A stretch of DNA of 64,000 nucleotides from Hawksworthiomyces lignivorus (lineage: Eukaryota; Ascomycota; Sordariomycetes; Ophiostomatales; Ophiostomataceae): contig NTMA01000128.1 of the NCBI GenBank assembly GCA_002917075.1, positions 36,872 to 100,871 of the forward strand. Reading direction: 5' to 3'. Position numbers and translations under genes: made by a program. This document shows, one piece after another, positions 10,219 through 22,361 of this stretch; the first letter of the stretch is position 1, and each line of letters begins with the position of its first letter. Below the pieces are notes generated by a model. That model was not told the origin of the DNA and did no database searches. It saw nothing but the letters and a program-made list of their open reading frames with translations.

Positions 10219-12148
10219 TCAGCTTGTGTAACGGAAATCTGTCTGGTGCTTATCTGTAATATCGACAAAACCTTCCGCCGTGCCTTCATGAATCTCCTGC
10301 GGCGGCCCGTATTTCTCATCGCGCTTCTTGTTCTCCCACTGCACGGTTGCGAGGTAAGCGAGCATAATCAACATACACACGCAGTAGCTGACCAACATTG
10401 CAATGATAGCGCCTGTGTACTTCGGAGCCTGGTTGGATCTGAATGTCTGGGGACCAATGAGATTGCCAGCTGCATAGCCTACTTGAACCAGGCTAAATGT
10501 GATGGCACGCTTGGTCTGGCCAGCTGTGTTGGCTTGAGGGAGTGAGATGCCAATAATGTACGGTGCTTGAAAAATTCACGTATTAGACATGTAATATAAG
10601 AAGCGTAGACAAAATGTAAAGCTGTGGCAGGATCACTTACGCCAATAGAAGTACATAAAGTAGAGACCGACCATCTGGCCCGCTAGGTTGGTGCGTGATG
10701 TGCCATATACTACAGCTGTACCTATGATTGGAAGGATAAGTGCAACGCAAGCAACGAGCGTACGCCTATTTTTCCAACGGGCTGCCCAGTAGCTGAATGC
10801 CCAAGCGCTGAATGTTGCCAGGACACCGAAAGGAATGGTGAGCAAACTAGCTTTGAGTGCCGAGAAGCCCAGGTTGGCGATGATGATGGACCCGAAAGCA
10901 ACAAGACCACCGTTGGGAATGTTGATAATGATATTGAATATGACAATGAGCCATACTTTGATGTCTAGCAAGGCCTCCCAAACTTGCTCCTGCTTCCAGC
11001 GGCGGTTTGCGATGCCTGTTCGGTTGTCGGCCAGTCGTTGGGTTGCGTAGTATTTCTCAGCAGCAGAAAGAAAGCGGGCGTTCATGGGTGTGTCCGGCAA
11101 GACGAAAAAAATGAAGATAGAGTAAAGAATGTTGAGGGAACCCGTGAGCAAGTACAAATATTGCCATTTTAAGAGCGGTGCTGTAGCCGGAATCAAGCCA
11201 ATCAACCAAGCAAAGAAACCATTAAAAACGGACGAAAAGTAAGCAAAGATGACTGGGGAAAAGTTAGCACGTCATTAAACCTTGCTGTTTAGAAGCAGAA
11301 TTGGCTTTTTTCCTACTTACTTGCATTTCGCGGCGGCTGCTCGCTCTTTTTGTAAAAGTTTGTGACAAGCATCGTTAAACATGGTGAAATTGCAGCTTCG
11401 ATAAATCCCATCCAAAAACGAAGAGCCATGAAACCAGACCAAGTTTTGCAGGCGGCGTAGAGGACCGTGAGACAGGACCAAGCTAGAGACGCCGAACACA
11501 AGAGCCGTGCAGGCGGAATAAAATGAACAAGATACATAGTCACAAAGTATCCAATAAGTTGCTGCAAGACGAAACGTTAGCTACTGGTAATTTTCTAGTG
11601 TATATGAGCGTATGTTATATTCTTCCATGACTGGACGCATACCCCAAGCGGCAGGATGCTACCAATCCAGCTGTACTGCTGGCCATGCATATGCGTATCG
11701 GTTTGGAAACCATAGAGTGATGCGGTACCGATCTCAACCTTGTCAACGGCGCCGAGTGTTGCAACAAAGACAAGCTGTGGTCAACGTTTGTTAGCATAGT
11801 TCAAAGATTGGATCCAATTTCACGCTTTTATGAATGTATTTTCTTCAACTTGACTACAAAGATTTGTAAAAGAACACTTACAATAGGGATCATCCAAGAA
11901 TCGATCTTTTTAACGATTTCTCGTTCTACTTCCGGTGTCATAGGTGGATAGTCATTCGCATTGGCCGCTAGATATTTGGCAGCAACATCAAGGATCTGTT
12001 CATCATCTGAGATGCCCTTGGTTGCCTCCATTGCGATATCCGACGTGCCAGGTTGTACGCTCTCGGCTGTGCCAACCTGGACAATATCTGGAGCGGCCTG
12101 TAATTGGTTTCCATCGTCCATGGCAACTTTTTTCTCGGTATCAGACAT
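10219..12148 (-). CDS. Allantoate permease family (Dal5-like) MFS transporter
   Basis: Five exons (12148-11882, 11774-11643, 11561-11321, 11252-10641, 10565-10219) join in frame to give 532 aa. The acidic cytoplasmic N-terminus is followed by KKIDSWMIPI. The body carries motifs of the anion:cation symporter family, such as FGSIIIANLGFS and ISLPQANTAGQTKR, and the C-terminus is FRYTS, close to the FRYxL end common in Dal5-type carriers. About 12 helices are expected at the plasma membrane. Family substrates are allantoate, ureidosuccinate, dipeptides or vitamins. It is divergent from the 5-oxoprolinase gene across 988 bp, suggesting the pair imports and cleaves a related amide or lactam such as 5-oxoproline or a hydantoin. 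This pairing is inference. Confidence 0.88.
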
Positions 12149-13136
12149 AGTTACTTATTTTGTTCGCTAAAGTTAATTATAGTGAGGACTAGGCGTGTGA
12201 ACGGAAAATAGATGGGCAAGCAACTTTACGCTTGATTTTGAGAAGCAACGACTGAAGAGCAGATAATTTGAAGGAAAAAGAATTAGAATCGGGAAATGAG
12301 AATAAGTCACCAGTGGAGATGAATGGCTGTCGCCGTCCCCTTTCTCGGCGTCACAGCTTTATAGATCCTGACTGTCTCTTCCTGTCTTCCCCGTTCTGAT
12401 TTGAGGTATCTTTGATTTCTTTGAGGTTAGAAGTGTTATCTCGCAGAACCTAAAGTGCATGTCGTTTATCTTTGCCCACGTTTACCATACCCCTCTTTCG
12501 GCTTCTTCCTATTTTCTCTTGTCTGATGTAGATTCTTTATTGTCTGCACGGCATAGTTGTGGTCGAATTTCCATGATATTGTAGAGAAATAAATCTCCAC
12601 TTTTCCCACTAGGTGTGGCTGATCTTTCACGGAGGAAGTTCGAATCGAGGAACAAAATTTGGACGTCGTATCAAAGTGGGTCTAGGAGGGAAAAGATAGC
12701 GTCCAAGCAAAGGGGAAATCCGAAGCGATTAGGGAGAGGGGGAACAATTGCTAAGGTGGACTAGAGGATCCCGTTGTATAAGCATCGGCAATGTAGACGG
12801 AGACTAAGCAAAGAAAACCAGGTAAAATGCCGAGTAACAAAGAGCTACCCAAGTAAATAAAGAAGGAAAGTTGTAGCGAGGATCGGACGCTGTGTAAAGA
12901 GTTAAAAGAAATATCGGAGACATTTTATTTTTCCCAGGGCAGTATAAAACAATGCGCATATGGAGAAAATGCGTCAGTAGATTAGACACTCTTGAGACAT
13001 CAATAATAAAATACCATCTAACCTTGTCGAGTTTGCATAATCTTGGTGATAATACTCTCAGTCAGATCAACCTTCATACGGTAGCTGGTAAATACCGTCT
13101 GTCTTCACCTACCTTTGAATTCGGGCAGCCCTACGC
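12149..13136. promoter_or_regulatory. Divergent promoter of permease and oxoprolinase
   Basis: This 988-bp interval is bidirectional. Five HGATAR matches occur, near 12261, 12436, 12466, 12694 and 13048, against about three expected by chance. That is only mildly suggestive of nitrogen control. No other element is clear. Confidence 0.35.
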
Positions 13137-16100
13137 ATGGCTACTCAACAGCTGAATATGCATGTGGTCAACCCACATAGCGTGGACTTTGCCATTGGTA
13201 CGTAGACATGGCTTGACGCCTGTATTGTGGAAGACTTTGGTCGAAATCCTCATAACCTGCGATCATCTCTCTACACCTTGCTAATATACTTTTAGATCGT
13301 GGTGGTACTTTCACAGACGTCTGGGCCGCAGTGCCGGGACAGCCCGATATTGTGCTCAAATTACTGTCGGTCGATCCGGTCAACTACGACGATGCGCCGG
13401 CCGAGGGCATTCGGCGCATATTGGGAACCTTGACAGGACAATCTATTCTCCGGTCAGCCCCCATTCCAAAGGACCTCATCCGCTCAATTCGCATGGGAAC
13501 AACTGTTGCCACAAATGGTCAGAATCACACCTAGTCCTCTCTCTTATTTATTGTCCTCTATCGCTTTACTATTTGCTCCTCTATCTTCTTGTTTACTGAC
13601 GTTAAGATTCGCATTTTGCAGCACTTCTCGAGCGAAAGGGTACACGACATGCCTTTGTTGTTACAGAAGGCTTCCGCGATTTATTGGACATCGGTTATCA
13701 GTCGCGGCCAAAGCTATTTGCACTTGGTATACAGAAGCCAGAACTTCTGTACGACGAAGTAGTTGAGATTTCTGAGCGAGTTACGGTTGAGGGCTATGAT
13801 GAGGATGCTCTTAAGAGCAGCCGGCCCGCGCTAAAGGAAGTGCCGGGTCTGCTGGTTAAAGGAACCACAGGTGATATTCTGCGTGTCATCCGCCCCCTTA
13901 ATGAAAGCGAAGTGCGGCAAAAACTTGAAGCAATCCGAGAGCGCGGCATCGAGACCATAGCTGTGTGCTTTGCCCACTCGTACTTGTACCCCGAACACGA
14001 GGAACGCGTAGCCGCTCTGGCTCACGAGTTGGGTTTTCAGCACGTGTCTATCTCGTCTCGTGTCGGCTCTAACATGATTAAAATGATTTCACGTGGCAGT
14101 TCTGCTTCTGCGGATGCCTATCTGACGCCCGAGATCGTGCGCTACGTTTCTGGATTCGCAAGTCGGTTTACCGGCGGCAACCTGGACGGCATTACATGCG
14201 AATTCATGCAAAGTGACGGCGGTCTTGTCAGTCACAAAGCATTTAGTGGTCTTCGTGGCATTCTCAGCGGTCCTGCGGGTGGTGTGGTTGGACATGCCCG
14301 CACATCTTATGACGGAAAATCACCCATCATTGGCTTCGACATGGGCGGCACATCGACGGATGTCAGCCGTTACGGCGGCTCACTAGAGCATGTCTTTGAG
14401 TCTACTACAGCCGGAGTCTCCATTCAGAGTCCGCAGTTAGATATCAATACAGTTGCCGCTGGTGGTGGGAGCATGCTGTTCTGGAAAGACGGCCTGTTCA
14501 AGGTGGGCCCAGAGGTATGCTATGTTAACTGTCTGTCATTTACATGCATGTATGTAGTGTTTACATACGTATATGTGAGTGTTAGCTAACATTCTGGTTT
14601 TTACCCACATAGAGCGCCGGAGCACACCCTGGCCCTGCATCCTATCGCAAAGGAGGCCCATTGACTGTCACAGATGCAAATCTCTTGTACGTGTCCAAGA
14701 TTCCACCCACAATAACGAAAGAAAGCATTAATTAACGCTTTCCAAAGCCTTGGACGTCTGGTTCCAGAATATTTCCCGGCTATTTTTGGTCCTGATGAAA
14801 ATCTGCCTCTAGACGTAGATATTGTAACTGAGAAGTTCGCAGAACTCACAGCTCAGATCAACAAGGACTCTGGTCGCTCCATGACAGCGCATGAGGTGGC
14901 ACTTGGCTTCATCGATGTGGCCAACGAATCTATGAGTCGACCTATCCGCGCCCTCACTGAAGCCCGCGGCTTTGAAACCGCTCATCATAACTTGGCGACT
15001 TTTGGTGGCGCGGGTGGTCAACACGCTTGTGAAATTGCACAGAAACTTGGCATTGGCCGCATTGTCATCCATAAGTACTCAAGTATTCTATCAGCATACG
15101 GAATGGCGCTAGCTGAAGTAGTCCAAGAGGCTCAAGAACCTAGTTCTGAGATCTTGTCTGAGGCTGCGCTTTCAGGTCTGTACAGTCGCCTGAAGGCTCT
15201 CGAGGCCAAGACCACTGCTGGTTTGCAGGCCCAGGGCATTCCGCTGCCTTCAATTGTACAGGAACGCTATCTCAATTTGCGATACCACGGAACAGACACG
15301 AACTTCATGATTGGGCAGCCAGAAGACGGCGACTGGCTCTCTGCTCTTGAACGGGAGCACCAGCGCGAGCTTTCCTTTACGTTTCCACGCACACGATCCG
15401 TACACGTAGACGACATACGCGTGCGCGGTGTAGGCAAAGCATCTCAGTCAACAACAGATAATGACAAGCTTGTCGAGGACCTGTCCAACCTCACCTTTGT
15501 CACGGCTAAAGGTATTCAGCATGTAACAGTATGTCTTCATATATTGTCTTATTCGGTCTCACTTACTTTAGCCATGTATTTCTATCTCTCTTCTGATATG
15601 ATTTTTACTGGCTTCCGTACTGACCAATGTACAGACTAAGGCATACTTTGCCAACGGTGGGCTGCAAGACACGAAAATCTTCCAACTCAACCATTTCCAG
15701 CCCGGCGCTGCTGTCACTGGTCCCGCCATCATTATCGACAGCACACAGACCATTGTGGTTGTTCCTGGGGCCGAGGCTAAAATTCTCAATGCCCATGTTG
15801 TCATTGACCTGCTGGATATCAAGAAAAAGCAAACATTGGCCACTCAGGAAACTGAGATGACCGTTGACCCAATTAAACTAAGCATTTTTGGTCACCGTTT
15901 CATGAGCATCGCTGAGCAGATGGGAAGGACTCTGCAGAAGACCAGTTTGTCCTTGAATATTAAAGAGCGTCTTGACTTTAGCTGTGCTATCTTTGGACCA
16001 GACGGCGACTTGGTAGCTAACGCACCGCATGTGCCCGTACATCTTGGGAGTATGAGCTACGCCATCAAGTACCAACATGAGCTACATCGCGGGAAGCTTC

Positions 16101-17861
16101 GTCCAGGTGACGTCTTGCTATCAAATCATCCTCAAGCCGGTGGAACACATCTTCCTGGTATGAATTCTCTCTCTTTTTCTGTGTTCTGATAAATGTTGCT
16201 TTTTTTTTTCATATTCATCAGAAGCCTACACAGAAGAAGTTAAGATCACGAAACTAACTTGAAATTCAAGATATCACCGTTATTACGCCCGTCTTTAATT
16301 CTGACGGCAAGACTATCTGCTTCTACACTGCATCGCGGGGTCATCATTTAGATATTGGTGGCTACAGAGGCAATTCCATGCCACCGTACGTAAATCATTT
16401 TGATCTCTATAGCATTCTCGTCCTGGATATGCCGCTAGATTATTTATCATTTTCTGACACACATTTTTCAATAGCGACTCTACTGAGCTATGGCAGGAGG
16501 GTGCTGCTATCAAGTCGTTCTTTCTTGTGCGCGATGGAAAGTTTGACGAAGAGGGCATTGTGGATCTCCTCCTGGCACCGGGAAAATACCCTGGGTGCAG
16601 CGGCTCGCGGCGCCTCAGCGAGAATTTATCGGATCTCAAGGCTCAAGTGGCAGCAAATACCAAAGGCAGCAGCTTAATTCACGCCCTAATCGAGGAGTAC
16701 ACCATGCCTGTGGTGCATTTCTACATGAAAAAGATTCAAGAGAATGCCGAGGTTGCTGTGCGTGGCTACCTCAGATCCGCGTTCCGCACGTTCGGCTCTC
16801 GGCCTCTTAAGGCGACTGATTACCTTGACAATGGATCACGTATGCAAGTCACTGTCACCATAGATGAGACAGGCTTTGGTACATTTGATTTCACTGGCAC
16901 CTCCTGCGAGATGCTGTCCAACATGAATGCACCGCCCGCGATCACATATTCGGCGCTCATCTACACTCTCCGTTTGCTGATCGGTTCAGACATTCCCCTT
17001 AACCAAGGTTGCCTCGCACCAACAAAAGTCATCTTGCCAAAAGACACGTTCTTGAATCCCTCTTCGTCTCCAGCCGTCTGCTGCGGCAACACGCTCACTT
17101 CACAGCGGCTTGTTGATCTGCTGCTCAAAGCTTTCCGTGCAGCGTCAGGCTCGCAGGGCTGCATGAACTGCTTTGGATTCTTCGGTGACAGCTCTCAATC
17201 GTCTTCGGACGGCAACGACGATACAGTGATAGCTGCAAAGAAGAAGGACGAGAGTGAAGGGTTTGGCTTCAACTATGGCGAGACTATCTGCGGCGGCGAG
17301 GGTGCCGGGCCCAGCTGGCATGGTGCCTCAGGCGTGCAGATCCATATGACCAACACGCGCACCACCGACATGGAGATTATCGAAAAGCGCTACCCTGTAC
17401 TGCTGCGTACATTTGCCATCCGCCCCGGCAGCGGTGGCAACGGCCGCTTCCGTGGCGGCTGCGGCATAGTACGCGACTTTGAGTGCCGCCACCCGCTAAC
17501 CTTTGGCATCATCACAGAGCGCCGCGTGCACCAACCGTACGGCATGTTCGGTGGCGAGAATGGCCAGTCCGGTGCCAACTACTGGGTCCAGAAGCAGCCT
17601 GATGGCAGCGAGCGTTGGATAAACATTGGCTCCCGCGGCCAGGTAAGCATGAAGACGGGCGACCGCTGTGTCATCCATACACCAGGTGGCGGTGGTTGGG
17701 GCACCCCAGTCGAAGAGGGAGGCTCGTCGTCCGAAGATGGCGATTCTGGTATCGACTTTGGGCTTAGCAGAGTTGATGGTCCGTGGACGGCTAAGGTAGG
17801 CTATGCGCGAGCGGCCGGGAGTCTCCATTCCATGGCTGCGGCACAGGAGGCATCAGCATGA
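13137..17861 (+). CDS. OXP1: 5-oxoprolinase (fused HyuA/HyuB hydantoinase family)
   Basis: Eight exons join in frame to encode about 1351 aa: 13137-13197, 13296-13517, 13622-14514, 14613-14686, 14748-15528, 15635-16157, 16271-16385 and 16475-17861. The N-terminal half is a HyuA/hydantoinase_A ATPase. It has [11 protein letters not shown] at about residue 21 and a second phosphate-binding loop, [11 protein letters not shown]. The C-terminal half is hydantoinase_B, with [21 protein letters not shown] and a Gly-rich tail containing GGRGFRGG-like and HTPGGGGWG motifs. The length and DRGGTFTDV form fit eukaryotic ATP-dependent 5-oxoprolinase, which opens 5-oxoproline to glutamate in the glutathione cycle. 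A hydantoin or other cyclic amide substrate cannot be excluded. It is divergent from the Dal5-like permease. Confidence 0.92.
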
Positions 17862-17975
17862 AAATGATCTAGAAATATTTCTTTTTATTCTGCTTGATTT
17901 AAAAGTTTAATTTACTGTACAAATTCACCTACTGTAAACTGCATAGCATACAAGTAATACTAGCTATACACTGCT

Positions 17976-19256
17976 CTAATCATGCCCAAACCTAGCCCTC
18001 TGGACATCTTGCAGTGCCAAACGCTCCTCATCCGTTAACAGACTGTACCAAGTGTAGACATCGCTGTGTTCGGCCAGGCGAGTGCTACCGCCAAAGCGGG
18101 TCTGGATGGTCTCTTCGCTGCTGAACAAATGTAGGGCCACCATGCGCGGGGGTTCCCAGATGTGGACGCCCAGCCTGCGAAACGGCGCAGGGCTTGTGTG
18201 TCGGAGCGGGAACCAGTGGGTGACTCGTACGTTGTTGATAAACAGCGAGGGTTTCCGGGTAATGCCCAGACCGTCAGGGCCGGGATTCCAGTCGGGCGGC
18301 ATAGGCATTGCGTGTCCGGTGTAGTCGAAAATGGCTCTTGTTGCAGCAATGGCTTTTGCTTCTAGAAATGCATCGGCGAGGTGCAAACAAGGAGGAGGAG
18401 AAGACGGAAGTTGTAGCGGTTGGCTGTAAGGACCAAGGTCGGTTTCCACAAACGTTTCTAAATAAATATTAGTGCGGTTGACTACATCATACATGCGACG
18501 CCATAAATGCAGAGGACTCTCTAGCGGATCAGGGTCTAGATAGTCTCTGCCTTCCACAATTGGTATGGTTGCTGTTATCTGTTTTCTTGTATCTGCGCTT
18601 TCCGACGCAAGTGCGTCTTGCAGAACCGAATAAAAAGCCAGCTGCCAACTAGCATGCAAAGCTCGTTGAGCTTCGACACAGGAAATGGGCGGAGCAGCTC
18701 CTGCAGCCACGGCAGCTTCATCGCAGAGAGGCTCGTCGGAAATAGGAGGCGGAGGGATATAAGATTTGCCGACGGAATATCGCCAGTATTTAAAATGACG
18801 CCAGTTGAAAGTAGGATCAGATGGTCGTCGTGGTCGCAATCTGGAGCAACGCGCCAGCAATGTGTACAGACAGCGGTTGGCGGCAGCATATACGGCAGAA
18901 GCAAGAGCCAGCAGACGTCGAATGTCAACTGCAAATGCTTGGCCATAAACCACAGGCGTGTCGTCACGTGAAGTCCAAGCCAACCGCGTCTTCTGCAAGT
19001 TGTCCCAGAACGCAACCCAAGACGTAGGCGGTCGAGCAATTAACAGGCACGTAGCGCGGGAAATCCTGCGTAGACGATGTCCCAGGCTCTTGACCAGTAC
19101 GGCTTCGAAGATTTCCACGGCCAGACGGTCGCTCTGGAGGACGGCTGCCACCGCTGGCGATGCACAGCGCAGACTGTGCGCCACGGCCAGATCATCCAGG
19201 TCTTTCAGTACCAACAAAAGGAGTTCGGTGGGCAGGCGGGCGAATGGGTCGCCCAT
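17976..19256 (-). CDS. F-box protein, substrate unknown
   Basis: This single-exon gene encodes 426 aa. The first ATG is at 19256; the frame stays open eight codons further upstream to a GTG. The N-terminus, FARLPTELLLLVLKDLDDL followed by SLRCASPAVAAVL, is a typical F-box, the Skp1-binding module of SCF ubiquitin ligases. The rest has no repeat or recognised domain. A Pro/Ser-rich loop near the middle (SSPPPCLH) precedes a region with many aromatic residues. The 3' end is convergent with the oxoprolinase gene, only 114 bp away. Fungal genomes hold many fast-evolving genes like this, and the target cannot be predicted. Confidence 0.8.
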   Translation of the reverse strand: MGDPFARLPTELLLLVLKDLDDLAVAHSLRCASPAVAAVLQSDRLAVEIFEAVLVKSLGHRLRRISRATCLLIARPPTSWVAFWDNLQKTRLAWTSRDDTPVVYGQAFAVDIRRLLALASAVYAAANRCLYTLLARCSRLRPRRPSDPTFNWRHFKYWRYSVGKSYIPPPPISDEPLCDEAAVAAGAAPPISCVEAQRALHASWQLAFYSVLQDALASESADTRKQITATIPIVEGRDYLDPDPLESPLHLWRRMYDVVNRTNIYLETFVETDLGPYSQPLQLPSSPPPCLHLADAFLEAKAIAATRAIFDYTGHAMPMPPDWNPGPDGLGITRKPSLFINNVRVTHWFPLRHTSPAPFRRLGVHIWEPPRMVALHLFSSEETIQTRFGGSTRLAEHSDVYTWYSLLTDEERLALQDVQRARFGHD

Positions 19257-19280
19257 CTTAGTGGCACGTATGTCGAGCAC

Positions 19281-20390
19281 GTGTAGACCAACGCGTGTAG
19301 AACAAGTCGGATACGACCGTGTTTATTTTTATGTTAAAAACTGCGCAGTTAGAATAGCTTTTGTCGTGAATTTTCATTTTCTCTTTTTTTTCTTTGTCGA
19401 CTGATCCGGAATGACAAAGCCCTTAAATGAGCTCGAACCTTCTTCTCCCTTGTCCTTCCTGTAGATGTGATGAAAAAAAAAAAAATTAAATAAAACAGAA
19501 TCCTTGTTGATGTGATGATAGAGAATTCCAAGAGGATGGGATGGCTTACCCCCCCCCCCCCCCCCCAAAAAAAAAAAAAAAAAAAAAAAGATAAACTTTC
19601 TGGCTGCCTCGTCGTTAAAATTTGATGATTGGGAGGGGATAGAAGACAGGGGGATTAATTATAGGTATCTATATAAGTTATTAGTATCGAGATATTATAT
19701 ATATTACCAAGTTAAGAAAGAGTAAATCTGATCCCAGAACTCAGCGTTAGGCAGAACGTAAGTGTTGCCTAGAGTAGGTAGATACGATGTGGTACGACGA
19801 TAGGAGTTTGTACGATTTGTTGCTCCACATTCAACTCGACCTATAGAATTAGAAAATTTAACATACACAGTACGGAGGCAGGCCACGGTGTGGGGGATGA
19901 CAGGATAGAACGTACGACATGCTATAGTGTCTTGTACATGAAGTCCCGTCGATGTGCAATCATATATGTTTGTACATGGTATCAAAACGGGAAACAGGCC
20001 CAAACAGAAAGCAAATCAAAAGGAAGGGCCAAGTAACGTTTACTCTGTTACAATCTTAACTCTACTTAATTTTTGTTTATCCATTCATTCATTCATTCTT
20101 TCGTCCGTTTGCTGATTTGCTTATTTACTCAGTTATTCGGTTTCCATTCGCTCTTTCGTACTCATCTATTACCTGTCTGGTAATCTTACTGCTTTGCCTG
20201 CCTATTATGATGGCGACGGTAAAGTCCGTCTTGTCCTCGCCGTCCTGGTGGTGGCGTCAGTAGTTGTTGGTCTTAGCCTTACGCCGATTAACCGGCCGCC
20301 TTTGCTATCGGATTATTCGGCCCATATATTGCCAAAGGCAAGTCACTAGTGCGTGAGAGGTAAGAAGAAAGAGGGAAGGAGAAAGAAAGC
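19281..20390. other. Low-complexity intergenic region
   Basis: No convincing gene is visible. The stretch contains a homopolymer pair (listed separately), an A run near 19474-19486, and a (CATT)n repeat at about 20082-20098. A 99-codon minus-strand frame at 19704-20003 has no recognisable motif. Confidence 0.5.
19549..19589. repeat. Poly-C run followed directly by poly-A run
   Basis: About 18 C residues (19549-19566) are followed without a break by about 23 A residues (19567-19589). Such runs are prone to slippage and sequencing error, so the exact length is uncertain. Confidence 0.9.
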
Positions 20391-21286
20391 AAAAGGGGTT
20401 GATCTTCAACAGAAACCATCTGCATACACGGTCAATAACAAGAGCAACACGCAAATCCGTCATGTCGAGGTCTCCTAGACACCAGAGGGAATTCGTATTC
20501 GGACTCCGGACAACAAACTTCTCGTCTATCGTATTGTATAGCACCTCGTCTTCTGTCCAGCCAATTGTCTGGCTCTCATTCTGATTGCTGACGACGAGCA
20601 CGACATGTCGATAGTCTGTTAACGATATGCTAGTGTCATTGTAGCGCTTCCAGCAATCTCTAAGATCAAGACGCTCCTAGCTAGATACCGATTTCTGAAT
20701 ATCAACCAGAGTTCCATTCACATCATTATCCCAATAAGAATGCTCCTAGCCAATGCCAGGCAACATGTAGTTGCCGCCATTCACAAATCCTTCAGACGCA
20801 ATGACCATAACAAATTTTGTCGACCCTTGGGATTCTAGCACGCAACTGTTGAACACCAGATGGAGTGGTATTGACGTTAGAGAGATGAGAAGAGCAAAGA
20901 ACATTCTGGAATGCGAAACGACCTTCATGTTTTGATAGGACTGTACCCCAATCTCAGCGAAGCGACTTTTGGCATGGGCTGCATCCACTTCCTTGCGAGT
21001 AGGAGCTAGTAAAATCTGCATGAAAATGTTGGACGAAGCAAGGATGCCCGAACCTGCAATGTTGATCAGCAGGTGTAGGCCAAGACTGATTCTAGCCGAT
21101 GTCTTGCAGCTGCCCGTGAAAATATTGCTGGTTAGATTTAGAGAGTTCCAACCATTGCCTTTGCTAAAAAGTGAAAGTAGAAGGAGCACACAAAGGGTGT
21201 TTGTTGTCAAAGTGGCTCCAGTGAGAAGGGCAACGGCTGATGCCCGCCAGCCAGACACGAATTTGGGTTTTGGGTTTGCTCACCAT
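20391..21286 (-). pseudogene. Decayed DUF6536 multi-helix membrane protein
   Basis: Read on the minus strand, the conserved part starts with FVSGWRASAVALL, has a GSCKTSARISLGLHLLINI-like segment, then ASNIFMQILLAPTRKEVD, AHAKSRFAEIGVQS and SIPLHLVFNS. This order is typical of fungal DUF6536 proteins. The only nearby ATG (21286) is in another frame, so the start needs a one-base shift or a lost exon. The frame is then cut by TAG at 20748-20746 and again at 20679-20677. Coding similarity continues in the same frame past both stops, including RHVVLVVSNQNES and ECWR-like spacing. The C-terminal helices are not visible. I conclude it is broken; an unusual spliced gene is less likely. Confidence 0.7.
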
Positions 21287-22361
21287 CTTTCTGCCCGGCG
21301 AAAAAAATGCCTCTAGGGAATGATCAGGTATATGTGGGATTACGCTTTGTGAATTTTCTATGCGAAGGCTCACTTCGTTTTATATGCTGTATCATTTGAG
21401 ATGCGGATTCAGCTAAACAATTTTAGACTCTTGGCATCCCTTTCATAATATTAAGCATGTGTTGAGGCTCATAGACCAGAACGACCATTAATAGAATCAA
21501 GCAGACTTGTACTACAAGAATATGTGTTACTTAAGCCGACCTCATAAATTAACATAGCCTTCGAATCAGCCTTATGATCCACATTATTGATTGTATCTCT
21601 TTGATGTGCAGCACCTCTATCTCTATGGCTGTCACTAGGATTGAGGCTTCTAGTTATTACAAAGAAATGTAGAAGTATATGTGAACTTTTTCTGTCATTG
21701 GTTTCGTAGGAACAATGCTCAGTAAGAAAGCGATAAAGTACTCTAACAATGTGCAAATAGACCACAAAGATAAAAGTGAAGCAATTGCTTATATTTCAAA
21801 CAAGGCCCAGGGACAGATCGTTGCTTTTCCCCCGAACAGCTGTATAGGTTGGAGGCGCGTTGTTGTGTGCTTGCACGCATCTATCGACCTTTGTTCTTGT
21901 TCTAATATCGGCTACGGTTGTCTCAGTTCCCTGGGCTGATACAATCCGGGGTTGCTTAGTTAGAGTCCATAAAATATTTACTAGTATGTGTTTTACTGTG
22001 AGACATTCTTTGTTCTGATTTTCATTCCTTCTTTTGCTCCAGCCGCAGTCCATGCCGGTACAACCATTCTATTCGTCTATTTTACGGTTAGGGATAATCT
22101 AATCATGGCTTTGGTTTCTCGACTTGTGAGGGTTTAACCTGCAATAGTAGCGCTATGGGAATCTGAGTGGCTCACGTCGAATCCACTCCGTCTGTCTATA
22201 TGAGACTCTCAAAGGTGAACGAAAAAGCGTATCGTCGCAACAGCTTTTCAGCCGAAACGAAATCTCCAAGGATCGTCATACCGATGATCATGTTATTCCT
22301 CCAGTCTCTGTGAGCTTGATTTGGCCGTCCAGGGACTTGAAGGCACCACCATATCCTTCAG
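21287..22361. other. Intergenic region
   Basis: AT-rich sequence with only short frames (74-98 codons) that show no motifs. It includes the 3' flank of the ABC transporter gene. I see nothing definable. Confidence 0.45.

Noticed and set aside
12640..12660. GTTCGAATC resembling a tRNA T-loop
   Set aside because: No matching acceptor, D or anticodon stems can be built around it.
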